Assembly (NCBI GenBank): GCA_020854055.1
Contig: JADZGD010000023.1
Location: forward strand, 1-39,660
DNA: 39,660 nt
Origin: Bryobacterales bacterium
Lineage (GTDB): Bacteria; Acidobacteriota; Terriglobia; Bryobacterales; Bryobacteraceae
Reading direction: 5' to 3'
Of the stretch, positions 9,143-17,640 are shown piece by piece (position 1 is the first letter of the stretch; the number at the start of each line of letters is the position of its first letter). The position numbers were made by a program, and so were the translations under genes. The notes below the pieces were generated by a model that worked only from the letters and a program-made list of their open reading frames with translations, was not told where the DNA came from and made no database searches.

Positions 9143-12079
9143 ATGACAGGCCGCCTTCTGTTCTCCAGCCTTCTGATATCGGGTTGCCTGGCGCAGGCAC
9201 AAGTCTCCGTCTCGGTCGCGTCTTATCTCGGGGGATCGCGAACCGACACGGTTACGGCCACGGCAGTGGACGCCGCTGGCTTCATCTATCTTGCGGGGTG
9301 GACGGATTCGACCGATCTGCCCATGGTAAATGCAGGCCAGCCGGGATCCGGCGGCGGTGTCGATGCGTTCGTCGCCAAATTGAGCGCCGACGGGAAGTCG
9401 GTTCTCTACTGCACTTATCTTGGCGGATCCGGTGACGACCGGGCGTTTGCCATCGCGGTCGATTCGGCCGGCAACGCCTATGTGACCGGCTGGACGACCT
9501 CTTCCAATTTTCCCGTAACGGCGGCTTTTCAGTCGAGGTTCATGGGTGTCAAAGACGCGTTCGTTTCCAAGATCGACAGCGCCGGGCTGTTGACCTACAG
9601 CACCTATCTGGGCGGCAGCGGCTACGATTCGGGAAACGCCATCGCCGTTGACGCGGGTGGAAACGTCTACGTGGCCGGCGAGACGGATTCCTCCAACTTC
9701 CCGTTGAGAAACGCGCTTCAGCTCCGTCCGGGGGGTGTCGCCGATGCGTTTGTGGTGAAACTGGCGGCCGACGGGTTCACCGAGGTGTACGCCACCTATT
9801 TGGGAGGGTACCTGAGCGACCGGGCGACAGCCATCGCGCTGGACGCTTCCGGCTCCGTTTATGTGGCTGGAAGCACGGAATCCCCGGATTTTCCGGTGGC
9901 AAGCGCCTTTCAGGCGGCCAAGCGCGGCGACGGACAGGACGGTTTCGTCGCCAAGATCAACGCCGGCGGCACGGCGCTCGCCTACAGCAGTTTCATGGGC
10001 GGGTCCCGCGGGATTCCGGAGTCCGTGACGGCCATTGCCGTGGACGCCGATGGAGTGGCCTACGTGACTGGTGTTACGGGGTCGGAGGATTTTCCGGTAA
10101 AATCCGCCATTCAGCCCATGCTCAAGGGAGGCCTGGACATCTTCGTCTCCAAGGTAGCCGCCAATGGCGCCAGCCTGTTGTTTTCCACCTATCTGGGCGG
10201 CAGCAGCCTGGATTACCCCACCGCCATCGCACTCGACGCCAGCGGGCGGCTCTGGATCGGCGGTTACACGGCTTCCACCGATCTGATCTGGCTATCGGCG
10301 AATCAGGTCCACGGCGGAGGAGTGTACGACGGCTTCGTGATGATGATGGATCGCAGCGGAACGAGCGGGACCACCTGGCTGTTGGGCGGGGGTGGCGCCG
10401 ATACCGTTAACGCGCTGGCCGTGCGCGGCGCCGTGGTCTACGCCGGTGGGCAGACCGGTTCCACCACGATGGCCAGAAATGGCCCCTACACACGCCTGGC
10501 CGGCGCCCTGGACGGCTTGGTCAGCCTGCTGGCCCAGTCCTACTCGCTGACACTCACCATCGCCAGCCCGACGACGGGCGCGACCTATGCGACCAGCGCG
10601 CCCGCGGTGACGCTGGCAGGTACCGCCGCGGCCAGCCTGGGAATCGCCCAGGTAAGTTGGTCCAACGACCGGGGTGGCAGCGGCGCCGCCAGCGGAACCA
10701 CCGCCTGGACCGCGGCCGGCATCGCCCTTCAAACGGGGACCAACGTGATCTCGATCGTAATGAAAGACACGGCGGGCAATTCGGTGACCGCAACCCTCAG
10801 CGTGGTCTACACGCCGCCGGCGCCGGGCGCCGCAATGCTGATCTCTCCCAGTGCGGGTAGCGGCATGAGCCAGGTATTCACCGCCACCATCACGCCACCG
10901 GGAGGGTTCAGCGGCATCTCGGAGGCGGCGCTGCTGATCCAGGGCGGCAGCCAGTCATCGGCCAATGCCTGCCAGGCGACTTACCTATTTTCGACCCAGG
11001 CGCTTTATTTGCTGAACGACGGCGCGACATCGTGGCTGGGACCGGTGGCGCCCGGTTCCACGACCACCGTCAAGAACAGCCAGTGCAGCCTCACCGGAAC
11101 CGGTTCGAGCGCGGTGACGAACGGATCCACGCTGACGGTGAAGTACGCAATTACCTTCGAACCATTTTTCTTCGGTGACAAGAAATCGTATCTGTATATC
11201 AAGGATGGCTGGACGGCGGTGGGCGACTGGACGGTGCCCAAACCCGTGTCGGGAACGCTGACGGCTCCCAGTTCGGGAAGCGGCGTTTTGCAGGTATTCA
11301 CCGGCAAGTTCATCTATCCGGAAGGTTTCGCCGACGTTTTCGAAGCGCCGCTGCTGGTGCAGGCCGGTACCGGCAGCCCGCACTCCTGCATGGTGGATTA
11401 CTGGCTGGGGACCAAGGGCCTGTATCTGCTCGACGACGCCGGTCACACCTGGCTGGGACCGGTCGCGCCAGGCTCAATGTCGATTCTTGAAAACAGCCAG
11501 TGTTCCCTGGTTGCCGCAGCCTCGAAATTCGAGTCGTCGGGCGACGTGCTGGTTCTCACCTATGCGGTGGTTTTCAAACCGGAGTTTGCCGGCAACAAGA
11601 ATACCTACCTTTATTTCCGCGAGCGCTGGTCGCAGGTGGGAACCTGGACGGTCCCCGATGCCAATACCGATGCCGTGCTGACCCCGAATGCAGGCGCGGG
11701 AATGGCGCGCAAGTTCGCCGGCACGTGGAATTTCAGCACGGGATTGAACGGTATCAGCGATGTCTCGATGCTTGTCCAGAAGGGCGCCAGCAGTCTGAAT
11801 GCCTGCCAGGTGGATTACAACCTGGTAAACCGCGGGCTGTACCTGCTGAACGACAGCGCCACGGCCTGGATTGGTCCGGTATTTCCCGGCACCGGAGGCA
11901 GCGTGCAAAACAGCCAGTGCGTGCTGAATGGAGCCCAGTCGCAGGCCGCCGTCTCGGCGACCGTCGTCAATTTGAACTTGGATATCACCTTTAAGTCCAC
12001 ATTTCAGGGACCGAAAAATGTTTATCTCTATCACCGGAACAGTTGGATACCGGTAGGCGTTTGGATGGTCACCTACTAA
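9143..12079 (+). CDS. Secreted SBBP-repeat beta-propeller protein with Ig-like and three 140-residue C-terminal repeats
   Basis: The ATG at 9143 starts a signal peptide, MTGRLLFSSLLISGCLAQAQ. ISGC could be a lipobox, otherwise cleavage falls after AQA. Seven or so SBBP repeats follow, each with TYLGGSGDDRAFAIAVD, GNAYVTG, TxSxNFPV and DAFVxK elements, forming a beta-propeller through about residue 450. Next comes an Ig-like domain (about 470-560; SPTTGATYATSAPAVTLAGT). Three tandem repeats of 140 residues end the protein, each with the NSQC motif, a second cysteine and an aromatic YLY strand. No catalytic motif is seen, so an extracellular adhesion or glycan-binding role is inferred. An upstream GTG (9134) and a leftmost start at 9062 are less likely because they spoil the signal peptide. 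Confidence 0.85.
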   Translation: MTGRLLFSSLLISGCLAQAQVSVSVASYLGGSRTDTVTATAVDAAGFIYLAGWTDSTDLPMVNAGQPGSGGGVDAFVAKLSADGKSVLYCTYLGGSGDDRAFAIAVDSAGNAYVTGWTTSSNFPVTAAFQSRFMGVKDAFVSKIDSAGLLTYSTYLGGSGYDSGNAIAVDAGGNVYVAGETDSSNFPLRNALQLRPGGVADAFVVKLAADGFTEVYATYLGGYLSDRATAIALDASGSVYVAGSTESPDFPVASAFQAAKRGDGQDGFVAKINAGGTALAYSSFMGGSRGIPESVTAIAVDADGVAYVTGVTGSEDFPVKSAIQPMLKGGLDIFVSKVAANGASLLFSTYLGGSSLDYPTAIALDASGRLWIGGYTASTDLIWLSANQVHGGGVYDGFVMMMDRSGTSGTTWLLGGGGADTVNALAVRGAVVYAGGQTGSTTMARNGPYTRLAGALDGLVSLLAQSYSLTLTIASPTTGATYATSAPAVTLAGTAAASLGIAQVSWSNDRGGSGAASGTTAWTAAGIALQTGTNVISIVMKDTAGNSVTATLSVVYTPPAPGAAMLISPSAGSGMSQVFTATITPPGGFSGISEAALLIQGGSQSSANACQATYLFSTQALYLLNDGATSWLGPVAPGSTTTVKNSQCSLTGTGSSAVTNGSTLTVKYAITFEPFFFGDKKSYLYIKDGWTAVGDWTVPKPVSGTLTAPSSGSGVLQVFTGKFIYPEGFADVFEAPLLVQAGTGSPHSCMVDYWLGTKGLYLLDDAGHTWLGPVAPGSMSILENSQCSLVAAASKFESSGDVLVLTYAVVFKPEFAGNKNTYLYFRERWSQVGTWTVPDANTDAVLTPNAGAGMARKFAGTWNFSTGLNGISDVSMLVQKGASSLNACQVDYNLVNRGLYLLNDSATAWIGPVFPGTGGSVQNSQCVLNGAQSQAAVSATVVNLNLDITFKSTFQGPKNVYLYHRNSWIPVGVWMVTY
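10838..12076 (+). repeat. Three tandem 420-bp coding repeats (140-residue cysteine-pair domain)
   Basis: Units begin at 10838, 11258 and 11678, exactly 420 bases apart; the last is slightly shorter. Each encodes, in order, a Gly/Ser-rich opening (SAGSGMSQVF, SSGSGVLQVF, NAGAGMARKF), a cysteine in ANACQ/HSCMV/LNACQ, then LYLLND, WLGPVAPGS or its equivalent, NSQC, and a closing K-YLY strand with VGDWTVP or a variant. DNA identity is low to moderate, so these are old domain duplications, not recent tandem copies. Confidence 0.85.
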
Positions 12080-12178
12080 ATCGGCGCTTGGCCGCCGGGA
12101 TATGCGGCGAGAAATCGGGCGGCCGCATGATCTACAATTACGTGGTACCGGCCCGACTGGCGGCGCAGCCGGAGTGAT

Positions 12179-12931
12179 GTGGTTCCTCCGGGGGACCGCC
12201 ATGGCCGCGACCATCGTATCGCCGGCGGCTGTGCATTGACCCAATTCGATCCATCGGTGGTCTTCGTTGTGATTCCCGCCTACAACGAGGCCCAGGTCTT
12301 GGCCGGGACGCTGAATTCCCTGCGGCCGCTGGGCTACCGGTTGGTGGTGGTGGATGACGCTTCCCAGGATGCCACGGCGCAGGTTGCCGCCCGTCACCCC
12401 GTGGTACTGCTCCGCCACGCGATCAATCTCGGCCAGGGCGCCGCGCTCGAAACCGGAACCGAATGGGCGCTTGCGCACGGGGCCGCAATCATCGTCCATT
12501 TTGACGCCGATGGGCAGCACGACGCCGGCCAGATCAGCACGCTCACGGCGCCCATTGCCAGCGGCCAATGCGATGTCGTCTTTGGCTCCCGGTTCCTGCG
12601 TGCGGACGATATTGCCCGCGTGCCTCCGGCCAAGCGTCTGCTGCTCCGCGCAGGACGCCAGGTTTCGGGACTACTCACCGGTATCTGGCTTTCCGACACT
12701 CACAACGGATTGCGCGCCCTCTCGCGGCGGGCTGCCCGGTCGATCCGGTTGCGCGAAAACGGTTTTGCCCATGCGACCGAGATTCTGGACGAGGTGCGGC
12801 GCGCCAATCTCCGATATACTGAAGTTCCGGTGACGGTCGAGTATACGCGCTACTCGCGGGCCAAAGGCCAGCCGATTTCCAACGCGTTTAATATCGTGAT
12901 CGATCTGATTATCCGCAAAATGTTCTCATGA
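12179..12931 (+). CDS. Family 2 glycosyltransferase (polyprenyl-phosphate sugar synthase-like)
   Basis: A GT-A fold is evident: FVVIPAYNEAQVLAGTL, LVVVDDASQDATAQ, LRHAINLGQGAALETG and the metal-binding HFDADGQHD, then DVVFGSRFL and DTHNGLRALSR. This is the pattern of dolichol-phosphate mannose and undecaprenyl-phosphate glucose synthases, which load a sugar from a nucleotide donor onto a lipid carrier at the inner face of the membrane. There are no membrane helices. The start is uncertain: GTG at 12179 has GGAG close upstream, while a TTG at 12236 would begin just before the first strand. The stop overlaps the next ATG (ATGA), implying translational coupling with the DUF2304 and GT-C-like genes. 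The probable job is to make the lipid-linked sugar used by that integral membrane transferase. Confidence 0.9.
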   Translation: MVPPGDRHGRDHRIAGGCALTQFDPSVVFVVIPAYNEAQVLAGTLNSLRPLGYRLVVVDDASQDATAQVAARHPVVLLRHAINLGQGAALETGTEWALAHGAAIIVHFDADGQHDAGQISTLTAPIASGQCDVVFGSRFLRADDIARVPPAKRLLLRAGRQVSGLLTGIWLSDTHNGLRALSRRAARSIRLRENGFAHATEILDEVRRANLRYTEVPVTVEYTRYSRAKGQPISNAFNIVIDLIIRKMFS

Positions 12932-13266
12932 CTCTGATTCAGCCGGTTCTTATTTTGATATTGCTCTGCGCCGCGGCCATATTTCTGCTGCGGATGCGAA
13001 GTAAATTGATGGACCGCCTGATCGTGGTGGCATTCGCCGTAACCGGCACGGCACTGGTGGTGAGCCCGCAGACGAGCACCGAGGTGGCGCACACTCTCGG
13101 TGTCGGCCGGGGCGTGGACCTGGTCATCTACCTGAGCCTGCTCGGCAGCGGATTTTTTCTGCTGGTGGGATTTTCGAAACTCCGCGAGTTAGAGCAGCAG
13201 TTGACGCAGATCACCCGCCAACTGGCCCTGTTGACCGCCGAGGACCACGGCGCGGAACACCACTGA
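12928..13266 (+). CDS. DUF2304 small membrane protein
   Basis: The 112-residue protein has three hydrophobic helices, at about 5-21, 31-48 and 66-84, followed by a charged C-terminal helix (FSKLRELEQQLTQITRQLALL) that looks coiled-coil. This matches DUF2304, which is very often encoded directly after a DPM-like GT2 and is thought to anchor or regulate it. The ATG overlaps the GT2 stop by 4 bases, and its own TGA shares a base with the next ATG (TGATG). The function is not established; partnership with the GT2 is inferred from the conserved neighbourhood. Confidence 0.85.
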   Translation: MTLIQPVLILILLCAAAIFLLRMRSKLMDRLIVVAFAVTGTALVVSPQTSTEVAHTLGVGRGVDLVIYLSLLGSGFFLLVGFSKLRELEQQLTQITRQLALLTAEDHGAEHH

Positions 13267-14816
13267 TGCTCCGGGACCGTCAGAGCCGGGCGAAGCGGCC
13301 TTCGCGCCAGAGCCCGGCTTCCGCCGAAGCCGCCCCGCGCGACTGGTTGATGGCGGTCTTCTCCCTCATCGCCGCCGGTCTGCTCATCGCCATCGCGCGC
13401 AAAGCCTGGCTCAATGCCGATCTGAGTTGGGATGCGGTGGCCTATCATCTGCCATTTGCGGGGCTGCGGCTGGGAATTATCAAGAGCAGTGAGTTTCGCC
13501 TCTCCAACTGGATTCATACGTTCTATGAGACGTTTCCGGTCCTGCCGGACTACCTCAAGGGGCTGTTGTGGAAGGTGACATCGCGCGCATCGGCGCCCAA
13601 TCTACTCTCGCTGATGGCGCTGGTGGGGACAATCGGCGCGCTGCGGTATTTTTTTCGCATTCCCGCTGCAATCTCCACCATCGCCTTTCTGGCCACACCG
13701 ATCGTTCTCATCCAGGCCTCGAGTTCTTATAGCGACCTGTTCGCCAATTGCGCCATGAGCCTGCTGCTGATGATGATTTTCATGGCGCTGCTGTGGCCGG
13801 AGAGGTTCGGCCTGCCACATCTGGCGGTGGCGGTGGCGGCCTTTGGGTTGGCGCTCAACTCGAAGTTCCAGTTTGTAATTCCGGCCGGCGCGGGCGTCCT
13901 GGCGCTGGGTGCGGTTATCGCGTCGGGCAGGCGGAAATTTTTGTTGTTAGCCGGATTCTGGCAGCGGCTCAACCGCGCCTGGCGAACCCTGGCGGTAGCG
14001 GGAGTGCTGCTGTACCTGGCCATTTGCCCGCTGCGCTACGGGCAGAACTGGGCGCGCTTCGGGAATCCGTTCTACCCGGTTGCGGTGGATCACGGCCCCA
14101 TTCATTTTCCGGGCACCATCCACGAACTAGGAGTGGAGCCGGCGTACCTCGCCACCTGGCCGCAACCACTCCGGTGGATCATTTCGCTCGCCGAGTTCCG
14201 TGCCTTTGAAGGCCGCAACCCGCTGTGGACAATCGATCAGGGGTCGCTTGGACCGAACTCGCCCGGCTTGCGGATTGGCGGGTACCTCTCGGCCTGGGTG
14301 GGGCTGAATATCGCCTGGTTCTGTTACCTGCAGTGGAGTCTCCGGCGGCGATTGGGCTGGACGCCCGCGATCTTCGCCGGAGCGCTCTCGGTCTTTACTT
14401 CCCTGTTGCCGGCCTCCCATGAGCTGCGCTACTACATGTACTGGATGTTGTGCCTGATTGCGATCAACCTTGTCCTGCTGGGGCAGCGGTTGGCCGAACC
14501 CGGAGCAAGGGCACAGCGTTCTCTCTACGCCGGTGGAGCATTGGCTTGCCTGTTCTTTGCCGCAAACGCAACCGGTTGGGCCTATCTTCGCGTGAGCTAC
14601 CCGCCGGACCAACCGGTTTCGGCCGTGCTCGGGATCCGGCGCCAACTGGAGCAGGCGAACCTGGCTCCGGGCGAGCGCGTCTGCGTGTTGGGCAAGTCTC
14701 CCTATACGCTCTTCTATGCGCCGTATTTCAATCCCGAACTGGAGCGCAAGTTTCACTACTCGGTCCAGGAAGGCTATGCCAAAGCCGATTGCGCGGGGCT
14801 GCGGATTTTGCAGTAA
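13266..14816 (+). CDS. Multi-spanning membrane protein, GT-C (GT39/GT83-like) glycosyltransferase candidate
   Basis: The protein has 516 residues with about ten hydrophobic segments. After the first helix the loop reads LSWDAVAYHLPFAGL, which matches the Asp-bearing first periplasmic loop of GT-C transferases that use lipid-phosphate sugars. A long loop after GQNWARFGNPFYPVAV and a short soluble C-terminus (CVLGKSPYTLFYAPYFNPEL) follow. The start is fixed by the TGATG overlap with the DUF2304 gene. With the upstream GT2 it forms a self-contained pair in which one protein charges the lipid carrier and the other transfers the sugar on the periplasmic side. The acceptor is unknown. Confidence 0.75.
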   Translation: MLRDRQSRAKRPSRQSPASAEAAPRDWLMAVFSLIAAGLLIAIARKAWLNADLSWDAVAYHLPFAGLRLGIIKSSEFRLSNWIHTFYETFPVLPDYLKGLLWKVTSRASAPNLLSLMALVGTIGALRYFFRIPAAISTIAFLATPIVLIQASSSYSDLFANCAMSLLLMMIFMALLWPERFGLPHLAVAVAAFGLALNSKFQFVIPAGAGVLALGAVIASGRRKFLLLAGFWQRLNRAWRTLAVAGVLLYLAICPLRYGQNWARFGNPFYPVAVDHGPIHFPGTIHELGVEPAYLATWPQPLRWIISLAEFRAFEGRNPLWTIDQGSLGPNSPGLRIGGYLSAWVGLNIAWFCYLQWSLRRRLGWTPAIFAGALSVFTSLLPASHELRYYMYWMLCLIAINLVLLGQRLAEPGARAQRSLYAGGALACLFFAANATGWAYLRVSYPPDQPVSAVLGIRRQLEQANLAPGERVCVLGKSPYTLFYAPYFNPELERKFHYSVQEGYAKADCAGLRILQ

Positions 14817-14870
14817 CTGTCTCGCCAACACAATCGTGTACACTGAATCTTCGTTTTTGCGGGTCCGATC

Positions 14871-16115
14871 ATGAAATCGAGAGAGAGAGTCTTAACTTCC
14901 ATTGCCCATCGCGAACCCGACCGCGTGCCGGTCGACCAGGGCTCCATGCGCTCCAGCGGAATCATGGCCATCGCCTATAACCGCCTGAAGCAATACCTGG
15001 GGATTGAGGATGGCGAGACCCGCCTCTATGACGTGGTGCAGCAACTGGCGGAACCAGAACCGTGGTACCTGGCACGTTTTCAGGTCGACGCAGTCGATCT
15101 GGGGCGCGCCTTCCCGGGACGCCGGTGGAAGCCGTGGACGCTGCCCGATGGTTCGCCCGCGGTGGCGCCCGAGTGGCTCCACACCAGTACCGAGCCCGAC
15201 GGCAGCCGCCTCTACCACAATGCCGCCGGACAGCCCATCGGCAAGATGCCATCGGCCGGTAACGTGGTTGATCAGATCTGCTGGCCATTGTCGGGCGAGA
15301 ATGGCCTCACCGGGTTTGAGCCCCTCAACGAGAAGATGGACCAGGTCACCTGGGCGGCGCTGCCCTCTTCCCCGTGGGAGGAACCGCTGACCGCCGGACG
15401 GATCGCCCAATTCGCCGAAGTGGCGAGGGAGTTGCGGGAGCAATCCTCGTTTGCGATCTCACTTTCGGTGGGCTGCAACCTCATGGAATGGTCCCAGTTC
15501 CTGTTCGGCATGGCCAACGCCTATCTGCACATGGCCGGCGAGAAGGAGGCTTTTGCCCACTTTCTCGACCGCCTCACCGATCATCACCTGGCATCGCTCC
15601 ACCGGCTCCTGCCCTCCTTGCGCGGCCTGGTGGACGTGCTGGTGGTGGGCGATGACCTGGGCATGCAGCGGGGCCCGCAGATCTCCCGCAAGATGTACCG
15701 CGAATTGTTTTTCCCGCGGCACCGGAAGATCTACCAGGCGGCCAGGGAGTTGAGCGGAGCGCACATCTTTCTTCATTCCTGCGGTGGCATCTACGAATTG
15801 ATCCCCGACCTGATCGAGGCCGGCGTCGAAATTCTCAATCCCGTGCAGACCAGCGCGCGGAATATGGATCCCGTCCGGTTGAAGCGGGAATTCGGCCGCG
15901 ACATCACCTTTTGGGGCGGCGGCTGCGATACACAGCAGGTGCTGCCGTTCGGCACTCCGGAGGAGGTGCGCGACGATGTCCGCCGCCGTATAGAGATTTT
16001 CGCGCCCGGCGGCGGATTTGTCTGGGCCCCGATTCACAACATCATGGCGGATGTTCCGCCGCGCAACATCGAGGCGATGCTGGAGGAGGCCGCCTGCCAC
16101 GGGATCTACCGCTAA
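14871..16115 (+). CDS. Uroporphyrinogen decarboxylase-fold (URO-D) methyltransferase-like protein
   Basis: The 414-residue protein starts MKSRERVLTSIAHREPDRVP, the characteristic opening of the URO-D superfamily outside true HemE. A zinc-type His302-X-Cys304 (HSCGGIYELIPDLIEAGV) and a later Cys352 (FWGGGCDTQQVLPFGTPEEV) match the MtaA/MtbA-like corrinoid or thiol methyltransferase branch. ILNPVQTSARNMD is also typical. True heme-pathway HemE lacks these ligands. No corrinoid protein or cobalamin gene is adjacent, so methyl transfer or O-demethylation of a methoxylated compound is only inferred. It stands between an envelope transferase locus and a sugar transferase, with 117 bases before the latter. 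Confidence 0.85.
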   Translation: MKSRERVLTSIAHREPDRVPVDQGSMRSSGIMAIAYNRLKQYLGIEDGETRLYDVVQQLAEPEPWYLARFQVDAVDLGRAFPGRRWKPWTLPDGSPAVAPEWLHTSTEPDGSRLYHNAAGQPIGKMPSAGNVVDQICWPLSGENGLTGFEPLNEKMDQVTWAALPSSPWEEPLTAGRIAQFAEVARELREQSSFAISLSVGCNLMEWSQFLFGMANAYLHMAGEKEAFAHFLDRLTDHHLASLHRLLPSLRGLVDVLVVGDDLGMQRGPQISRKMYRELFFPRHRKIYQAARELSGAHIFLHSCGGIYELIPDLIEAGVEILNPVQTSARNMDPVRLKREFGRDITFWGGGCDTQQVLPFGTPEEVRDDVRRRIEIFAPGGGFVWAPIHNIMADVPPRNIEAMLEEAACHGIYR

Positions 16116-16232
16116 CGATTGACTGCCGCCCCCCTGCGCCCGGGATAGTCCAGCGCCGCAAACAGCACGCGGCGGCATGATACACTCGATGCTTTATCTG
16201 TATGTCGTGTATTACGAATCACCCAGAGAGTA

Positions 16233-17621
16233 ATGGCTAGGCTTTTTCAAGTCTATATTCCGGCCAGTGTCCTCGCGCTGCTGCTCTCTGAAGTGGTACT
16301 ACTCTACTTCTGCTATCTGCTGGCCACTTATCTGATGTTTGATGTCGGGGCGGACATCTTCCTGTTTTACGAAGGGGGGCTGGTCCGTATCACGATCGTG
16401 GTATTGAGTATACTGGGTGGCGCTTACTTCAACGATCTCTACAGCGACCTGCGGAGCCGCTCCACGCTGTTGATGGTGCAGCGTTTCTCGCTGGTGCTGG
16501 GAGTGGCATTCATCGCCCAGGCATTTCTCAGCTACCTGGGGGACCAATGGCTGCTGCCGCGTTGGACCATGATTACCGGTTCGGCGATGGTTATGTTGAT
16601 CCTGCCATTGGAGCGTATCGTCTTCTCTTCCATGGTGCTGGATGCCGCCGGCACGCCTTCGATGCTGTTCGTTGGCAGTTCACCGATCGTCGACAGGATC
16701 TGCGCGCGGCTGGAGGAGCGCCGGGAGATCGGAATCCGCCCCATCGGATTTCTCTCCGAAACCGGCGCCGCGCCGCCATTCGAACATTGCAAGTGCGTCG
16801 GCACCCTGGATGACTTATGCACGGTGGTGGACCGGTTACGGCCCAGCCGGATCGTGGTCGCTTTATCGGAACGCCGGGCGCGGATGCCGGTAGCCGAATT
16901 GTTGGACTACCGGCTCTCGGGAATCCTGGTGGAAGAGGCCGCGCAGGTATATGAGACGGCGTTCGGCCGGGTGTGCGTCCCCGAATTGCGGCCATCGCAA
17001 CTAATATTTTCCGCTCAATTGGGACCTCGCCCGAACACGCTGCTGTTTCAGAACGTGCAATCGTACCTCATCGCTTCATTGGCGTTGATTCCCTTACTGC
17101 CGGTGATGGCGGTGGTTGCGTTGCTGGTGCGGCTTACCTCCAAGGGCTCCGTGCTGTACCGCCAGGTGCGGGTTGGACTCAACGGGAAGCCCTTCGTCCT
17201 CTATAAATTCCGCTCCATGGCCGCTGACGCGGAAGCAGACACCGGGGCCGTCTGGGCGCGGAAGGACGACCCGCGCATCACCCCGCTCGGCAGGTGGCTG
17301 CGGTCATTGCGGTTGGATGAAATCCCCCAGCTCTTCAACGTGCTGCGAGGGGAGATGGCAATTGTCGGGCCGCGACCCGAACGGCCCGAATTCGTCAGCA
17401 TACTCGCCAGTAAGATTCGCTTTTACCACCAACGCCATTGCGTCAAACCGGGAATTACCGGATGGGCGCAGATTAACTTCCAGTACAGTAACTCACTCGA
17501 AGATACGATGGTCAAACTGGAGTATGATCTCTATTACATCAAGAACATGTCCTGGTCGCTCGACATGTATGTAATTTTCCACACGCTGAAGACCATGCTG
17601 ACCTCCAAAGGCGCGCACTGA
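16233..17621 (+). CDS. Exopolysaccharide polyprenyl glycosylphosphotransferase (TIGR03013/EpsB-like)
   Basis: The 462-residue protein starts at an ATG preceded by AGAGAG. It has four to five N-terminal hydrophobic helices, a central Rossmann-like region (MLFVGSSPIVDRICARLEER), one more membrane segment near 275-300, and a C-terminal bacterial sugar-transferase domain. That domain shows VLYKFRSMAADAE, DPRITPLGRWLR, LDEIPQLFNVLRGEM, VGPRPERPEF, GITGWAQINF and YDLYYIKNMS. The enzyme transfers a sugar phosphate from a nucleotide sugar to undecaprenyl phosphate and so starts an exopolysaccharide repeat unit. The overall layout, including the MARLFQVYIPASVL opening, resembles the form linked to XrtA/PEP-CTERM loci, but no exosortase is in view. 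Confidence 0.92.
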   Translation: MARLFQVYIPASVLALLLSEVVLLYFCYLLATYLMFDVGADIFLFYEGGLVRITIVVLSILGGAYFNDLYSDLRSRSTLLMVQRFSLVLGVAFIAQAFLSYLGDQWLLPRWTMITGSAMVMLILPLERIVFSSMVLDAAGTPSMLFVGSSPIVDRICARLEERREIGIRPIGFLSETGAAPPFEHCKCVGTLDDLCTVVDRLRPSRIVVALSERRARMPVAELLDYRLSGILVEEAAQVYETAFGRVCVPELRPSQLIFSAQLGPRPNTLLFQNVQSYLIASLALIPLLPVMAVVALLVRLTSKGSVLYRQVRVGLNGKPFVLYKFRSMAADAEADTGAVWARKDDPRITPLGRWLRSLRLDEIPQLFNVLRGEMAIVGPRPERPEFVSILASKIRFYHQRHCVKPGITGWAQINFQYSNSLEDTMVKLEYDLYYIKNMSWSLDMYVIFHTLKTMLTSKGAH

Positions 17622-17640
17622 CTTATTTTTCGATCGAAAT

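Noticed and set aside
17628-17639. TTTCGATCGAAA palindrome between the sugar transferase and hemQ
   Set aside because: The stem is short and weak with no clear terminator tail; kept only as a note.
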